A DNA stretch of 64,000 bases from the NCBI RefSeq assembly GCF_001729485.1, contig NZ_CP017157.1:4588001-4652000 (forward strand), given 5' to 3'. Below, one piece after another: positions 33,142 through 41,361 of the stretch (position 1 is the first letter of the stretch; each line of letters begins with the position of its first letter). This stretch comes from Streptomyces lydicus. Lineage in GTDB: Bacteria; Actinomycetota; Actinomycetes; Streptomycetales; Streptomycetaceae. The position numbers were made by a program, and so were the translations under genes. A model generated the notes under the pieces. The model made no database searches and was not told the DNA's origin. It saw only the letters and a program-made list of their open reading frames with translations.

Positions 33142-34377
33142 AGCGGCCGGCGGGCGCTCCCGCAGCGCGCCGTAGGCCAGGAAGTAGGCCGGCACCCGGT
33201 TCAACCACCGTGAAGTGGTGAGCAGTTCGGCGGCCCGCTGCGCCCGCCGGGGGTTGCCGAAGGGCGGGTCGCCGGCCAGCACGGGACCGATGACCCGCCG
33301 GTGGGCGAACCGCTGAAGTGCCTGGGTCAGCGCCGTGGTCGGCCACCGGCGCCGCTGGACAGCGCGTACGTCGCCCAGCCCCACCGCGCCCGCGGACAGC
33401 GGCCCGACGAGATGCCGGGCGGCGGCCACCGCGTCCTCGACGGCGAGGTTGATGCCGATGCCGAAGACCGGCGACATGGCATGCGCCGCGTCGCCGATGC
33501 ACAGCAGCCCCGGGCGGTGCCACCTGCTGAGCCGGTCGAGCCGTACGTCGAGCAGCTTGACCTCGTCCCAGGAGCTCAGCGCGGGCACCCGGTCGGCGAG
33601 CCAGGGGGCGGCCGCGGTGAAATTGTCCATGAAGGACGCGAGACCGGCGGCGCGGCGCTCGGCGTCGGCGCCCTTGGGGATCAGCGCGGCACACTGCCAG
33701 TAGTCCCCGCGGTCGATCATGGCGGCGAGGAGCCGGTCACCGACGCCGCCGACGAGCCCGTGCGGGTCGCCGTCGCGCCGCGGCAGCCGGAACCACCAGG
33801 CGTCCATCGGGCACGCGAAGCTCCGCAGCCCCAGCTCGGGAAGCGACCGCGCCAGCGAGCCCCGGCCGTCGCAGGCCACGGTGAGGGTGGCCGCCAGCTC
33901 ACCGGTACGGCCGTCGGACGTGCGGTAGCGGACCCCCGCGACCCGGCCGCGCTCCATGAGGAACCCGGTCGCCTCGGTGCTCATCCGCACGGACCAGGAC
34001 GGCTCGCGCCGGGCCTCGTCCGCGAGGAGGTCGAGGAGGTCCCACTGCGGCACCATGGCGATGTAGTTGAACGGTCCCGGCAGCGCACCGATGTTGCCGA
34101 CCGTGACCAGGGAACGGTCCGGTCCCAGCGGCAGCTGAACGGTCGACACCCGGCGCTGCGGCAGCCGGGCGAACCGCTGAGCCAGCCCCAGTTCGTCCAG
34201 CAGCGCGAGCGTGGAGGGGTGCACGGTGTCACCACGGAAGTCGCGGAGGAAGTCTCCGTGCTTCTCCAGCACGGTGACCTCGACGCCCGCCCGTGCCAGC
34301 AGCAGCCCGAGCACCATGCCCGCCGGGCCGCCGCCCACCACGCAGCACGTGGTCCGCTCCCTCGCCACCGCTCTCAC
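33130..34377 (-). CDS. FAD-dependent oxidoreductase (UbiH/PHBH-like)
   Basis: 415 residues from GTG 34377. FAD motif TCCVVGGGPAGMVLGLLLARAGVEVTVLEKH, DG motif TLTVACDGRGSLAR and second FAD motif GLLCIGDAAHAMSPVFGIGINLAVEDAVAAARHL. These place it in the class A flavoprotein hydroxylases. There is no thioredoxin tail, unlike the neighbour at 30588. The substrate is not predictable. It is convergent with the TetR gene, sharing 12 bases of coding end. Its ribosome site is weak, and a start a few codons later (GTG, VARERTT) is possible. Confidence 0.92.
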   Translation of the reverse strand: MRAVARERTTCCVVGGGPAGMVLGLLLARAGVEVTVLEKHGDFLRDFRGDTVHPSTLALLDELGLAQRFARLPQRRVSTVQLPLGPDRSLVTVGNIGALPGPFNYIAMVPQWDLLDLLADEARREPSWSVRMSTEATGFLMERGRVAGVRYRTSDGRTGELAATLTVACDGRGSLARSLPELGLRSFACPMDAWWFRLPRRDGDPHGLVGGVGDRLLAAMIDRGDYWQCAALIPKGADAERRAAGLASFMDNFTAAAPWLADRVPALSSWDEVKLLDVRLDRLSRWHRPGLLCIGDAAHAMSPVFGIGINLAVEDAVAAARHLVGPLSAGAVGLGDVRAVQRRRWPTTALTQALQRFAHRRVIGPVLAGDPPFGNPRRAQRAAELLTTSRWLNRVPAYFLAYGALRERPPAASLR

Positions 34378-34500
34378 CGCCGCTCGCCTCGGGTCACGTG
34401 TTGTCGCACACCCGGTATACCCGCGCGGCGCCCCACGCTCTCACCACGCGGGGCCGAGCGGCGGGTGACGGGGGCGGCGCCGTGCACCGTCCCCGCCCGG

Positions 34501-35073
34501 TCACCAGGTGTGTGCGACGTCCACGATCAGGGTGTCACCGGACTGCAGTACCCGGAACGGGAGCTTGGCCCGCACCCCCAGGCCGACCTGGGTCTGCCCC
34601 TCGAAGCTCGCCCCGAACTTGGTGTCCTTGAACGTCCGGTATCCATCGAGGTGCACGCCCGGCAGCGACTTGCCGGCCTCGGCGGCGTAGGTCTGCCGAC
34701 CGGTCGCCGGGTCATGGGTCGGCGCGGACACGAAGATCTCCAGGATGGCGCCGCCCTTGACCGGTATCCGCTCACCGGAGCCGTCCTGATGGAACGCGTC
34801 GACGTAACCGACGTGGTAGCCGAGCTTGCCGCGCGCGCCGCTGATGTCGAAGACCATGCGGTCGTAGCACGTGGTCCCGCTGGTCGTGATGTTCTTCAGC
34901 GGAGCGGAGGTGGCGTTCGTGGCCGACTTCGCCTTGCTGCCCCAGGCCACCGAGCATTCCGTGGCGCCGGACGCGGCTGCCGTGCCGGTGGCGGCGCCGG
35001 CCGAGCCGGCCGTCCCCAGCAGTCCGGCGCCCGCCAGAACGACCACCGCGGCCGCTGCTACTGAGCGTCGCAT
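34501..35073 (-). CDS. Secreted AMIN-like domain protein
   Basis: 190 residues behind GGAGGGG. A signal peptide covers about 1-27 (VVVLAGAGLLGTAGSAGAA). The mature protein has ITTSGTTCYDRMVFDISGARGKLGYHVGYVDAFHQDGSGERIPVKGGAILEIFVSAP, then VHLDGYRTFKDTKFGASFEGQTQVGLGVRAKLPFRV and the ending DTLIVDVAHTW. This beta-rich pattern matches the AMIN-like domain of actinobacterial secreted proteins, thought to bind cell-wall glycans. Two Cys (about 40 and 68) may pair. It stands alone between two oppositely grouped genes. Confidence 0.85.
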   Translation of the reverse strand: MRRSVAAAAVVVLAGAGLLGTAGSAGAATGTAAASGATECSVAWGSKAKSATNATSAPLKNITTSGTTCYDRMVFDISGARGKLGYHVGYVDAFHQDGSGERIPVKGGAILEIFVSAPTHDPATGRQTYAAEAGKSLPGVHLDGYRTFKDTKFGASFEGQTQVGLGVRAKLPFRVLQSGDTLIVDVAHTW

Positions 35074-35274
35074 GAGAAACCCCTCCAGATGAGTGCGTAC
35101 GGGTACGTGCGGTAGGACGGCCGGCGGCGCCGGCACGTTCAGCCCGGGTCGGGATCCAGCCGCGGTCCGGAGGAAGTTGTCGTGAAAGCGGGCCTGTTGA
35201 TCATCGAGGGCCGCAACCGGCTCGCCCCCGGCCGCCGTCCCGCCGCACCCCGGCCCCTTCGGCGCCCTGCCGCG

Positions 35275-35901
35275 TCAGCGCACGCCGTGCGGCCGGAACT
35301 GGATGCTGATCCGGGGCCCCGCCGCCCGGGTGCTCTTGGGTATCGCGTGCTCCCAGGTCCGCTGACAGGAGCCGCCCATCACGATCAGGTCGCCGTGCCC
35401 GAGCGGCCGCCGTACGGTGCTGCCGCCGCGTCGCGGGCGCAGCAGCAGGTCACGGGGTGCCCCCACGGACAGGATCGCGACCATCGTGTCCTGGTGCCTG
35501 CCGCGGCCGATCCGGTCCCCGTGCCAGGCGACGCTGTCCCGGCCGTCGCGGTAGTAGCACAGACCGGCGGTGGTGAACGGCTCGCCGAGCTCGGCGCGGT
35601 AGTGGGCGGACAGGGCGGCCCTGGCCTCGTCCAGCACGGGGTGCGGCAGCGCCTCGCCCTCGCCGTAGTGGGCGAGCAGCCGCGGTACGTCGACCATGTG
35701 CTCGTACATCTGACGGCGCTCGGCCTGCCAGGGGACCTCGGTGGCGAGCCGCAGGAACAGCGCATCGGCCCCGGTCAGCCAGCCGGGCAGCAGATCGATC
35801 CAGGCGCCGTCGCCGAGCGTGGTCCTGCGCAGCCCGCGCAGCGGGCCGAGGCGGATGTCCTCGGTCTGGTCGAAGAGCGAGCCTTGGAGATGCGTGCTCA
35901 T
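35275..35901 (-). CDS. alkB: AlkB-type 2-oxoglutarate/Fe(II) dioxygenase (alkylation damage repair)
   Basis: 208 residues. The Fe(II) triad is WHGD (His-x-Asp) and WEHAIP (distal His), and the oxoglutarate Arg is in PRISIQFR. LCYYRDGRDSVAWHGDRIGRG and MGGSCQRTWEHAIPK match the AlkB family closely. It oxidatively removes alkyl lesions such as 1-methyladenine from nucleic acid. A -10-like TATCCT (35908-35913 on this strand) lies 6 bases before the ATG, so the message may be leaderless, and a LexA-like box overlaps the -35 region. This suggests damage-inducible expression. Confidence 0.94.
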   Translation of the reverse strand: MSTHLQGSLFDQTEDIRLGPLRGLRRTTLGDGAWIDLLPGWLTGADALFLRLATEVPWQAERRQMYEHMVDVPRLLAHYGEGEALPHPVLDEARAALSAHYRAELGEPFTTAGLCYYRDGRDSVAWHGDRIGRGRHQDTMVAILSVGAPRDLLLRPRRGGSTVRRPLGHGDLIVMGGSCQRTWEHAIPKSTRAAGPRISIQFRPHGVR

Positions 35902-35922
35902 ACGCACAGGATACCCGGCTAT

Positions 35923-35938
35923 TCGAATATGTGTTCTG
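35923..35938. promoter_or_regulatory. LexA-like box upstream of alkB
   Basis: TCGAAT-ATGT-GTTCTG against the actinobacterial SOS consensus TCGAAC-N4-GTTCGA: 9 of 12 fixed positions match. It starts 22 bases upstream of the alkB ATG and covers the region between the -10 (35908-35913) and the candidate -35 (35932-35937). Confidence 0.45.
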
Positions 35939-36089
35939 TTGGCGGGGTCAGCCCCGCCGACAGGCCGGCCCCCGCGCTCACGCCCCGCACGAAATTCCCT
36001 TGCACACCCCCTTGCACACCTCGCGATCATGGAAGGAGCCGGCACCGGTCCGTGCCGGACCACCCAGCAGACGAGGAATCCGATCCGCC

Positions 36090-36737
36090 ATGGCCGCACT
36101 CCCCGCCGACCCCCATGTGCTGCACCCGATGCCCGAACAGCCGCGCGTGGTCCTGTTGAAGCCGCTGGTCACCTCGCCGCTGATCGAGGTCGGCGAGTTC
36201 ACCTACTACGACGATCCGGACGACCCGACCGCCTTCGAGACCCGGAACGTGCTGTACCACTACGGCCCGGAAAGGCTGGTCATCGGCAAGTTCTGCGCAC
36301 TGGGCGAGGGCGTCCGGTTCCTCATGAACGGCGCCAATCACCGCATGGACGGCCCCTCCACCTTTCCCTTCCCGATCATGGGCGGGTCGTGGTCGGAGCA
36401 CTTCGACCTGATCACCGGCCTGCCCGGCCGCGGCGACACCGTGGTCGGGCACGACGTCTGGTTCGGCTACCGCGCCACGGTGATGCCGGGCGTGCGCATC
36501 GGCCACGGCGCGGTCATCGCCTCCGGCTCGGTGGTCGTCGACGACGTACCGGACTACGGCATCGTCGGCGGCAACCCGGCGCGCCTCATCCGCCGCCGCT
36601 ACAGCGACGAGGACATCGCCCGCCTCCTGGCCGTCGCCTGGTGGGACTGGCCGGCCGAGCACCTCACCGCACACCTCCGGACGGTGATGTCCGGCAGCAT
36701 CGACGACCTGGAGGCCGCCGCCCCGGCACGGCACTGA
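36090..36737 (+). CDS. CatB-related xenobiotic O-acetyltransferase (hexapeptide repeat)
   Basis: 215 residues, normal for the Vat/CatB (XAT) group. Left-handed beta-helix hexapeptides include VIGKFCALGEGVRFLMNGANHRMDG (with the catalytic-type His in NHRMDG) and DTVVGHDVWFGYRATVMPGVRIGHGAVIASGSVVVDDVPDYGIVGGNPARLIRRRY. Relatives acetylate chloramphenicol or streptogramin A with acetyl-CoA, but many Streptomyces members are uncharacterised. It is divergent from alkB across 188 bp and convergent with a TPR gene (15-bp gap). Confidence 0.93.
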   Translation: MAALPADPHVLHPMPEQPRVVLLKPLVTSPLIEVGEFTYYDDPDDPTAFETRNVLYHYGPERLVIGKFCALGEGVRFLMNGANHRMDGPSTFPFPIMGGSWSEHFDLITGLPGRGDTVVGHDVWFGYRATVMPGVRIGHGAVIASGSVVVDDVPDYGIVGGNPARLIRRRYSDEDIARLLAVAWWDWPAEHLTAHLRTVMSGSIDDLEAAAPARH

Positions 36738-36752
36738 GCCGGCCCCGCCACC

Positions 36753-38147
36753 TCAGGACGCGGACTGGGCCGCCGCGCGGGCGCGGGCGGCGGCCGCCCG
36801 GTCCGGGGCACCGAGCTGGTCCTCCAGGCGGGCCTTGGCCGACCAGTTGTAGGGGCAGACGGGCCGGAGCCGGCTGCGTTCGCTCAGCAGCGTGCGGGCC
36901 AGGTCCGTGCGGCCCGAGCGCAGGGACGCCTCGACGAGGGTCCGCTGGATCGCGTCGCGCTGGGCGTGGCTGCCGCCGAAGGTGTGCAGCCGGTGGCGGA
37001 CCGGGAGCAGCAGGTCGACGGCCGTTGCGTGGTCCTGCCTGCCGTAGGCGATCAGAGCGCGGCACACCGGCAGGCCGATGTCCGCGGTCATCGCGCGGTT
37101 GCTGACGCCGGGCTGCCCGGCCAGCCACTTCTCCCGGTCCCCGACCAGGCGCTCGGCCTGGGCGAGGCGGCCGGCACCGACGTACGCCATGACCGCGTGG
37201 GCGTCGTTGAAGGCGTAGTGGGGCCCGTCCTGGCGGCGCTCCCAGGCGTCCGCGAGCCGGGCCCAGCGGGCGGTCCGGACGTCCTCCGCCAGGTACAGCC
37301 GCCACAACAGGGCGGCGGCGTCGAGGAGTTCCATCGCCATACCGGCGGAGCGGTCGTGGTGCAGCGCCGCGTCGTAGATGTCCAGGACGCGCGCGGTGTC
37401 GCCGGTCTCCAGGGTGAAGAGGGCGTAGTGCCACCAGTTGTGGACGGTGAGCAGGGTGCCGCTCGACCAGTCGTCGGTACGGGCGTCGAGGAACCGGATC
37501 CCGTCGGCGAACCGTCCGCGCATCTCGTAGGTGTGCACCACGCCGTGGATGCCCCACACGTCGCGCGGATGCCGCGCCAGGGCCGCCAGGCCGACCTCCT
37601 CGGCGCGCTCGTAGTGACCCGACTCCTCCAGGCCGAACGCGTACATGCCCAGCAGCGGCCCCTGGTGCGGGTCCGCCTCGTCCCAGGCGTCCAGCGCCCC
37701 GCCGATGCGGTCGCGCAGCCGCTGGGCGTCGCCGGTGAGGAAGTCGTGCTGATGCCCGGCGAAGAGCGCCAGCACATCGCGCGGGAACGCGACGGAGAGC
37801 TCGCCGAGGATGTTTCCGGCGCCGTGCAGGTCGCCGTCCAGCCATGCCGTCGCGGCGGCGAGGTGCATCCGCTCCCGGGGGGTCAGCTTCCCGGTGTCCA
37901 GTCCGGCGCGGAAGCCGGCGAAGGCGTCGCGGGCGGCCGCCGCGTCCTTCTCCTCGGTCCCCAGGACACCCAGGTAGGCGGCCAGGGACTGGACGGCCGT
38001 CGAGCGCGGCGCGGCGTCGAGCGCCGCGCGCGTCGACTCCATCACGTGCGGGCGGAAGAAGAGCAGGTCGTCCAGGGCCTGTTCGTAGTGGGCGAGGGCC
38101 TCGGCGCCGGTGTCGGTCATCAGGTGTCCGTGCCGGTCAGTTGTCAT
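36753..38147 (-). CDS. TPR protein, tetratricopeptide repeat 38-like
   Basis: 464 residues from ATG 38147 behind GGAGGT. It begins MTTDRHGHLMTDTGAEALAHYEQALDDLLFFRPHVME. Repeated helix pairs run through the protein: AVQSLAAYLGVLGTEEKDAAAARDAFAGF, YERAEEVGLAALARHPRDVWGIHGVVHTYEMRGRFADGIRFLDAR, HNWWHYALFTLETGDTARVLDIYDAAL. The HVVHTYEMRGR and HNWWHYALFTLE segments are typical of the TTC38 family, whose biochemical role is unknown. There is no signal peptide. It probably acts as a protein-interaction scaffold. Confidence 0.88.
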   Translation of the reverse strand: MTTDRHGHLMTDTGAEALAHYEQALDDLLFFRPHVMESTRAALDAAPRSTAVQSLAAYLGVLGTEEKDAAAARDAFAGFRAGLDTGKLTPRERMHLAAATAWLDGDLHGAGNILGELSVAFPRDVLALFAGHQHDFLTGDAQRLRDRIGGALDAWDEADPHQGPLLGMYAFGLEESGHYERAEEVGLAALARHPRDVWGIHGVVHTYEMRGRFADGIRFLDARTDDWSSGTLLTVHNWWHYALFTLETGDTARVLDIYDAALHHDRSAGMAMELLDAAALLWRLYLAEDVRTARWARLADAWERRQDGPHYAFNDAHAVMAYVGAGRLAQAERLVGDREKWLAGQPGVSNRAMTADIGLPVCRALIAYGRQDHATAVDLLLPVRHRLHTFGGSHAQRDAIQRTLVEASLRSGRTDLARTLLSERSRLRPVCPYNWSAKARLEDQLGAPDRAAAARARAAAQSAS

Positions 38148-38343
38148 GGGTACCTCCGGTGGGGCTGGCGGCGCATGCACACATCCGCCATCGTCCCCGG
38201 CCGGGCAGCCGCCCGTGCGGCGCTTTCACACGACTGGCCGAACGTCTTCCGCCTCCGGGCCCGGCACGGTGGCCCTCAGGCGGGCCGGGCACCCGGGTCC
38301 CGGCAACGGCCCGGCTCGTACGACGCCCCGGGCCCGCCCCGCC

Positions 38344-39096
38344 CTACTGCTCGGCGCCCGCACCCGCTCCGGAGCGGCAGTCCGGGTGGCCCCAGCCGTC
38401 CGGGTTCTTGGCGATCGGCTCGCCCGCGCCGTAGGAGCGCCCGCAGCGGCACCGGCCGGGGAACTTGGCCTTGAGGGTCCGCGTGGAGCCGTTCGCCGAA
38501 CCCGCCCGCGAGGTTCCCTTCGCGGTGCGCCGCTGCGCCGAGGACGCGGAGCCCGCGCTCGCGCCGGCGGCGCCGCGACGGCTGCCGGCGGGCCGCGCGG
38601 TGTCCGGCGCGGCCGGCGGCTCCGGGGAACCGAGGGCGCTGCCGGCGGCCTCCTGCCGCAGCGCCGCCTGGCTCGCGGCCCGGTCGGCGAAGTCGTTGAG
38701 CCGGTCGCCGTCCACCTGATGCGCGGGGACGTAGCGGAACTCCACCTCCCGGCCCGTGAGCAGCTCGTCGATGCGCATGACGAGGTCCTGGTTGGCGACC
38801 GGCTTGCCCGCGGCGGTCTTCCAGCCCTTGCGCTTCCAGCCGGGCAGCCAGGTCGTGACGGCCTTCATGGCGTACTGGGAGTCCATCCGGATCTCGATCG
38901 GCACGACCGGGTCGGTGGCCGCCAGCAGCTTCTCCAGCGCGGTGAGCTCGGCGACGTTGTTCGTCGCGGTGCCGAGCGGGCCGGCCTCCCAGCGGACGAC
39001 CGTCTCCTGGGCGTCGGCGAGCACCCACGCCCAGCCCGCGGGACCGGGGTTTCCCTTCGATGCACCGTCACATGCGGCGATCACGCGTTCAGCCAT
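38344..39096 (-). CDS. rnhA: Ribonuclease HI with a Cys-rich C-terminal extension
   Basis: 250 residues. The RNase HI domain (1-145) has the carboxylates in AACDGASKGNPGP, NNVAELTALEKLL, IRMDSQYAMKAVTTWLPGW and DRLNDFADRAA, with the basic substrate loop and VPAHQVDG. A low-complexity Ala/Ser/Arg/Pro linker (about 150-210) joins a short tail, KFPGRCRCGRSYGAGEPI...PDGWGHPDC, with three Cys and a His that could bind zinc. The core enzyme cleaves RNA in RNA-DNA hybrids. The tail may bind nucleic acid. I chose ATG 39096 (MAERVIAACDG), since the upstream in-frame ATG lacks a ribosome site. Confidence 0.92.
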   Translation of the reverse strand: MAERVIAACDGASKGNPGPAGWAWVLADAQETVVRWEAGPLGTATNNVAELTALEKLLAATDPVVPIEIRMDSQYAMKAVTTWLPGWKRKGWKTAAGKPVANQDLVMRIDELLTGREVEFRYVPAHQVDGDRLNDFADRAASQAALRQEAAGSALGSPEPPAAPDTARPAGSRRGAAGASAGSASSAQRRTAKGTSRAGSANGSTRTLKAKFPGRCRCGRSYGAGEPIAKNPDGWGHPDCRSGAGAGAEQ

Positions 39097-39339
39097 GGTC
39101 GGGATCATGCCAGGCGGCACGGTGCCGGTCGAAGTCGCGTCGGTGGGCGGTAGGTGCTAGGGCGCCCCAGGGGTGCCCCGTGGTCGTCCGGTGGCGCCGG
39201 CACGGGCGGCGTCCGGCGTGCGCGGTCCCCTCGGCGGCTCCTACGCTGGAACGGAAGGCCCCGGCCTTTCTCCCCTCCGGCCGGGGCTGGGGGACGTCGG
39301 CCCGGCCGCGTCCGTACGCGCGGGCCAGGAGGCGGCCAT

Positions 39340-40596
39340 ATGTACCGTTTCGTGGAGAACGAGCAGTTCAACTACGAGATCCTGCTCGCGCTGGGCTCCG
39401 CCTGGCAGCAGGGCGCGGACGTGGGAGAGGTGCTCGCCGCCGCGTCCGCCGTGGCCCGGACCCCCTCGCCGGACGGGGAATCGGACGGCTCGGACGGATC
39501 CAGCGGGGCGGCCGCACGCTGGATGTCGACCTGGACCGCGCTGGCGCGCTCGGCCCGCGCCCAGGCCGAGAAGTGTGCGGCCGACGGGCACCGGGTGAGT
39601 GCCCGGCAGGCGTTCCTGCGGGCGGCCGGGTATTTCGGCACGGCGCTGGTGGCCGTCGACGGGGTTCCCGATACCGGGGCCCGGCTGCGGGAGCTCTTCG
39701 CGGAACACCGCGCGTGCTTCGACCGGTTCGCCGCCGCGGCGGACCCGCCCGCCGAGCGGGTCGCCGTCCCGTACGAGGACCGCACGCTGCCCGGCTACCT
39801 CTTCGGGCCGCCCGGTGGCCCGGAGCGGCTGCCGACCGTGATCGTCAACAACGGCAGCGACGGACCGATCTCCGCCGCCTGGACGCTGCTCGGCGCACCG
39901 GCGGTGGCGCGGGGCTACCGCGCGCTGCTCTTCGACGGTCCCGGCCAGCAGTCGATGCTTTTCGAGCACGGGGTCACCTTCCGTCCCGACTGGGAGAACG
40001 TGATCACTCCGGTCGTGGACTTCCTGACCGCTCGCCCGGACGTCGACCCCCACCGCCTGGTGCTGGCCGGTATCAGCCAGGCCGGCTACTGGGTTCCTCG
40101 CGCGCTCGCCTTCGAGCACCGACTCGCCGCCGCCGTCGCCGATCCGGGCGTCGTCGAGGTCGCGGAGAGCTGGTGGCGGCAACTCGGCCCGGAGCTGCGC
40201 GCGTTGTGGGAATCCGGCGACCGGGACACCTTCGACCGCGTGCTGAACGAGGCCCTGGCGGAGTCGCCCGCGCTGGCCGCCACCTGGCGCTGGCGAGCCA
40301 CGCCGTACGGGATCGACTCGCCCTTCGACCTGCTCACCGAGGTGGCCGAGTACACCGTGGCACCCGTGGCGCACCGGATCACCACCCCGCTGCTGATCAC
40401 GGACCCCGAGGGCGAGCACTTCTGGCCCGGTGCCTCGCAGCGGCTGTACGACGCCCTGCCGGGCCCCAAGGAGCTGGTGCGGTTCACCGAGGCCGAAGGC
40501 GCCGCCCTGCACTGCGAGCCGCTGGGCCGTGCGGTGTTCGAGCAGCGGGTCTTCGACTGGCTGGACGCGCGCCTGGGCCCGGTCGCGGACGGCTGA
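39340..40596 (+). CDS. Alpha/beta hydrolase with an N-terminal helical region (FrsA/DHPON hydrolase-like)
   Basis: 418 residues behind CCAGGAGG. The N-terminal 130 residues are mostly helical (NYEILLALGSAWQQGADVGEVLAAASAV). The hydrolase core starts at about 140 (RVAVPYEDRTLPGYLFGPPGG), with nucleophile elbow VLAGISQAGYW, Asp in LLITDPEGEHFW and His in GAALHCEPLG. The overall build matches the 2,6-dihydroxypseudooxynicotine hydrolase/FrsA-like group, where the helical part shapes the active site. The substrate is unknown. It is divergent from rnhA (243-bp gap) and convergent with the AIM24 gene. Confidence 0.88.
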   Translation: MYRFVENEQFNYEILLALGSAWQQGADVGEVLAAASAVARTPSPDGESDGSDGSSGAAARWMSTWTALARSARAQAEKCAADGHRVSARQAFLRAAGYFGTALVAVDGVPDTGARLRELFAEHRACFDRFAAAADPPAERVAVPYEDRTLPGYLFGPPGGPERLPTVIVNNGSDGPISAAWTLLGAPAVARGYRALLFDGPGQQSMLFEHGVTFRPDWENVITPVVDFLTARPDVDPHRLVLAGISQAGYWVPRALAFEHRLAAAVADPGVVEVAESWWRQLGPELRALWESGDRDTFDRVLNEALAESPALAATWRWRATPYGIDSPFDLLTEVAEYTVAPVAHRITTPLLITDPEGEHFWPGASQRLYDALPGPKELVRFTEAEGAALHCEPLGRAVFEQRVFDWLDARLGPVADG

Positions 40597-40621
40597 CGCG
40601 GGGCGGCTCCCGGTACCGCGG

Positions 40622-41299
40622 TCAGTTGCCGGCGGCCTTCTCCGGACGCAGCTCACTCGGCCGTACGATCACGAACCCCTCGCCGTCGAGCCGGAGTTGG
40701 ACGGCCTCTCCGGAGCCGCCCCGCAGCATCGAACCGATGCTCTGCGAACGGTGCAGCGCGGTCTGCAGGCTGCTGCTCCAGCCGACCACGGCGTCGGTGT
40801 CGACGAAGACCGGCGCCTGCGGTGCCACGGGTATGACGATGGGGTTGCCCTCGCACACGATGCCCAGCTTCCCCTGCCCGCTGAAGACGGAGTTGAAGAG
40901 CCCGCCGCCCGCCATGCCGGCCCCCTTGACGACCTTGATCTCGTAGCTCAGGGACGGGTCGAAGCACAGCACGTTGCGGCCGTTGACGGAGAGGCCGTCG
41001 CCCGGCTCGATGTCGACGATGAAGCAGTTGGCCGCCTCGTGCGCGAACCACACCTCGCCGCGCCCCCGTACGGCCATCAGCGCCAGCCCCTCCCCGGTGA
41101 CCGCCCGCTTGAGGAACTTGCCGACGCCCTGCCCCTGCTTCTCGAACCGGAGCTCACCGCGGTAGGCGACCATCGCACCCTGCCGGGCGTAACACTCCCC
41201 GTCCAGCGCGTACTTGATCGACTTGGCGTTCTGCTGTGTCATGCCAGGGGCGGCGGCCTGCGTGGCCATGTGCTCGGAGGCGAAAAGCTCACTCTTCAT
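40622..41299 (-). CDS. AIM24 family protein
   Basis: 225 residues from ATG 41299. It starts MKSELFASEHMATQAAAPGM and shows the AIM24 beta-rich pattern: LDGECYARQGAMVAYRGELRFEKQGQG, GEGLALMAVRGRGEVWFAHEAANCFIVDIEPGDGLSVNGRNVLCFDPSLSYEIKVV, GGLFNSVFSGQGKLGIVCEGNPIVIPV. The family is named after a mitochondrial biogenesis protein, and its bacterial role is unknown. A TAGTAT -10 (41307-41312) ends 7 bases before the ATG and there is no ribosome site, so a leaderless transcript is likely. A GTG 36 bases upstream is less convincing. Confidence 0.92.
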   Translation of the reverse strand: MKSELFASEHMATQAAAPGMTQQNAKSIKYALDGECYARQGAMVAYRGELRFEKQGQGVGKFLKRAVTGEGLALMAVRGRGEVWFAHEAANCFIVDIEPGDGLSVNGRNVLCFDPSLSYEIKVVKGAGMAGGGLFNSVFSGQGKLGIVCEGNPIVIPVAPQAPVFVDTDAVVGWSSSLQTALHRSQSIGSMLRGGSGEAVQLRLDGEGFVIVRPSELRPEKAAGN

Positions 41300-41306
41300 G
41301 GCTGGA

Positions 41307-41312
41307 ATACTA
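41307..41312 (-). promoter_or_regulatory. -10 element of a likely leaderless AIM24 transcript
   Basis: TAGTAT on the minus strand, 7 bases before the ATG at 41299. No Shine-Dalgarno sequence lies between. Its position helps decide the start codon. Confidence 0.5.
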
Positions 41313-41361
41313 GAGTTCGCAACCTGCTCCGGCACGGCCGATGTCGCCGATGCCGGCGGTC

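Noticed and set aside
30588..34377. Biosynthetic gene cluster built on the two FAD oxygenases and TetR gene
   Set aside because: No synthase, synthetase, terpene cyclase or tailoring set is adjacent. The oxygenases look like stand-alone detoxification genes.
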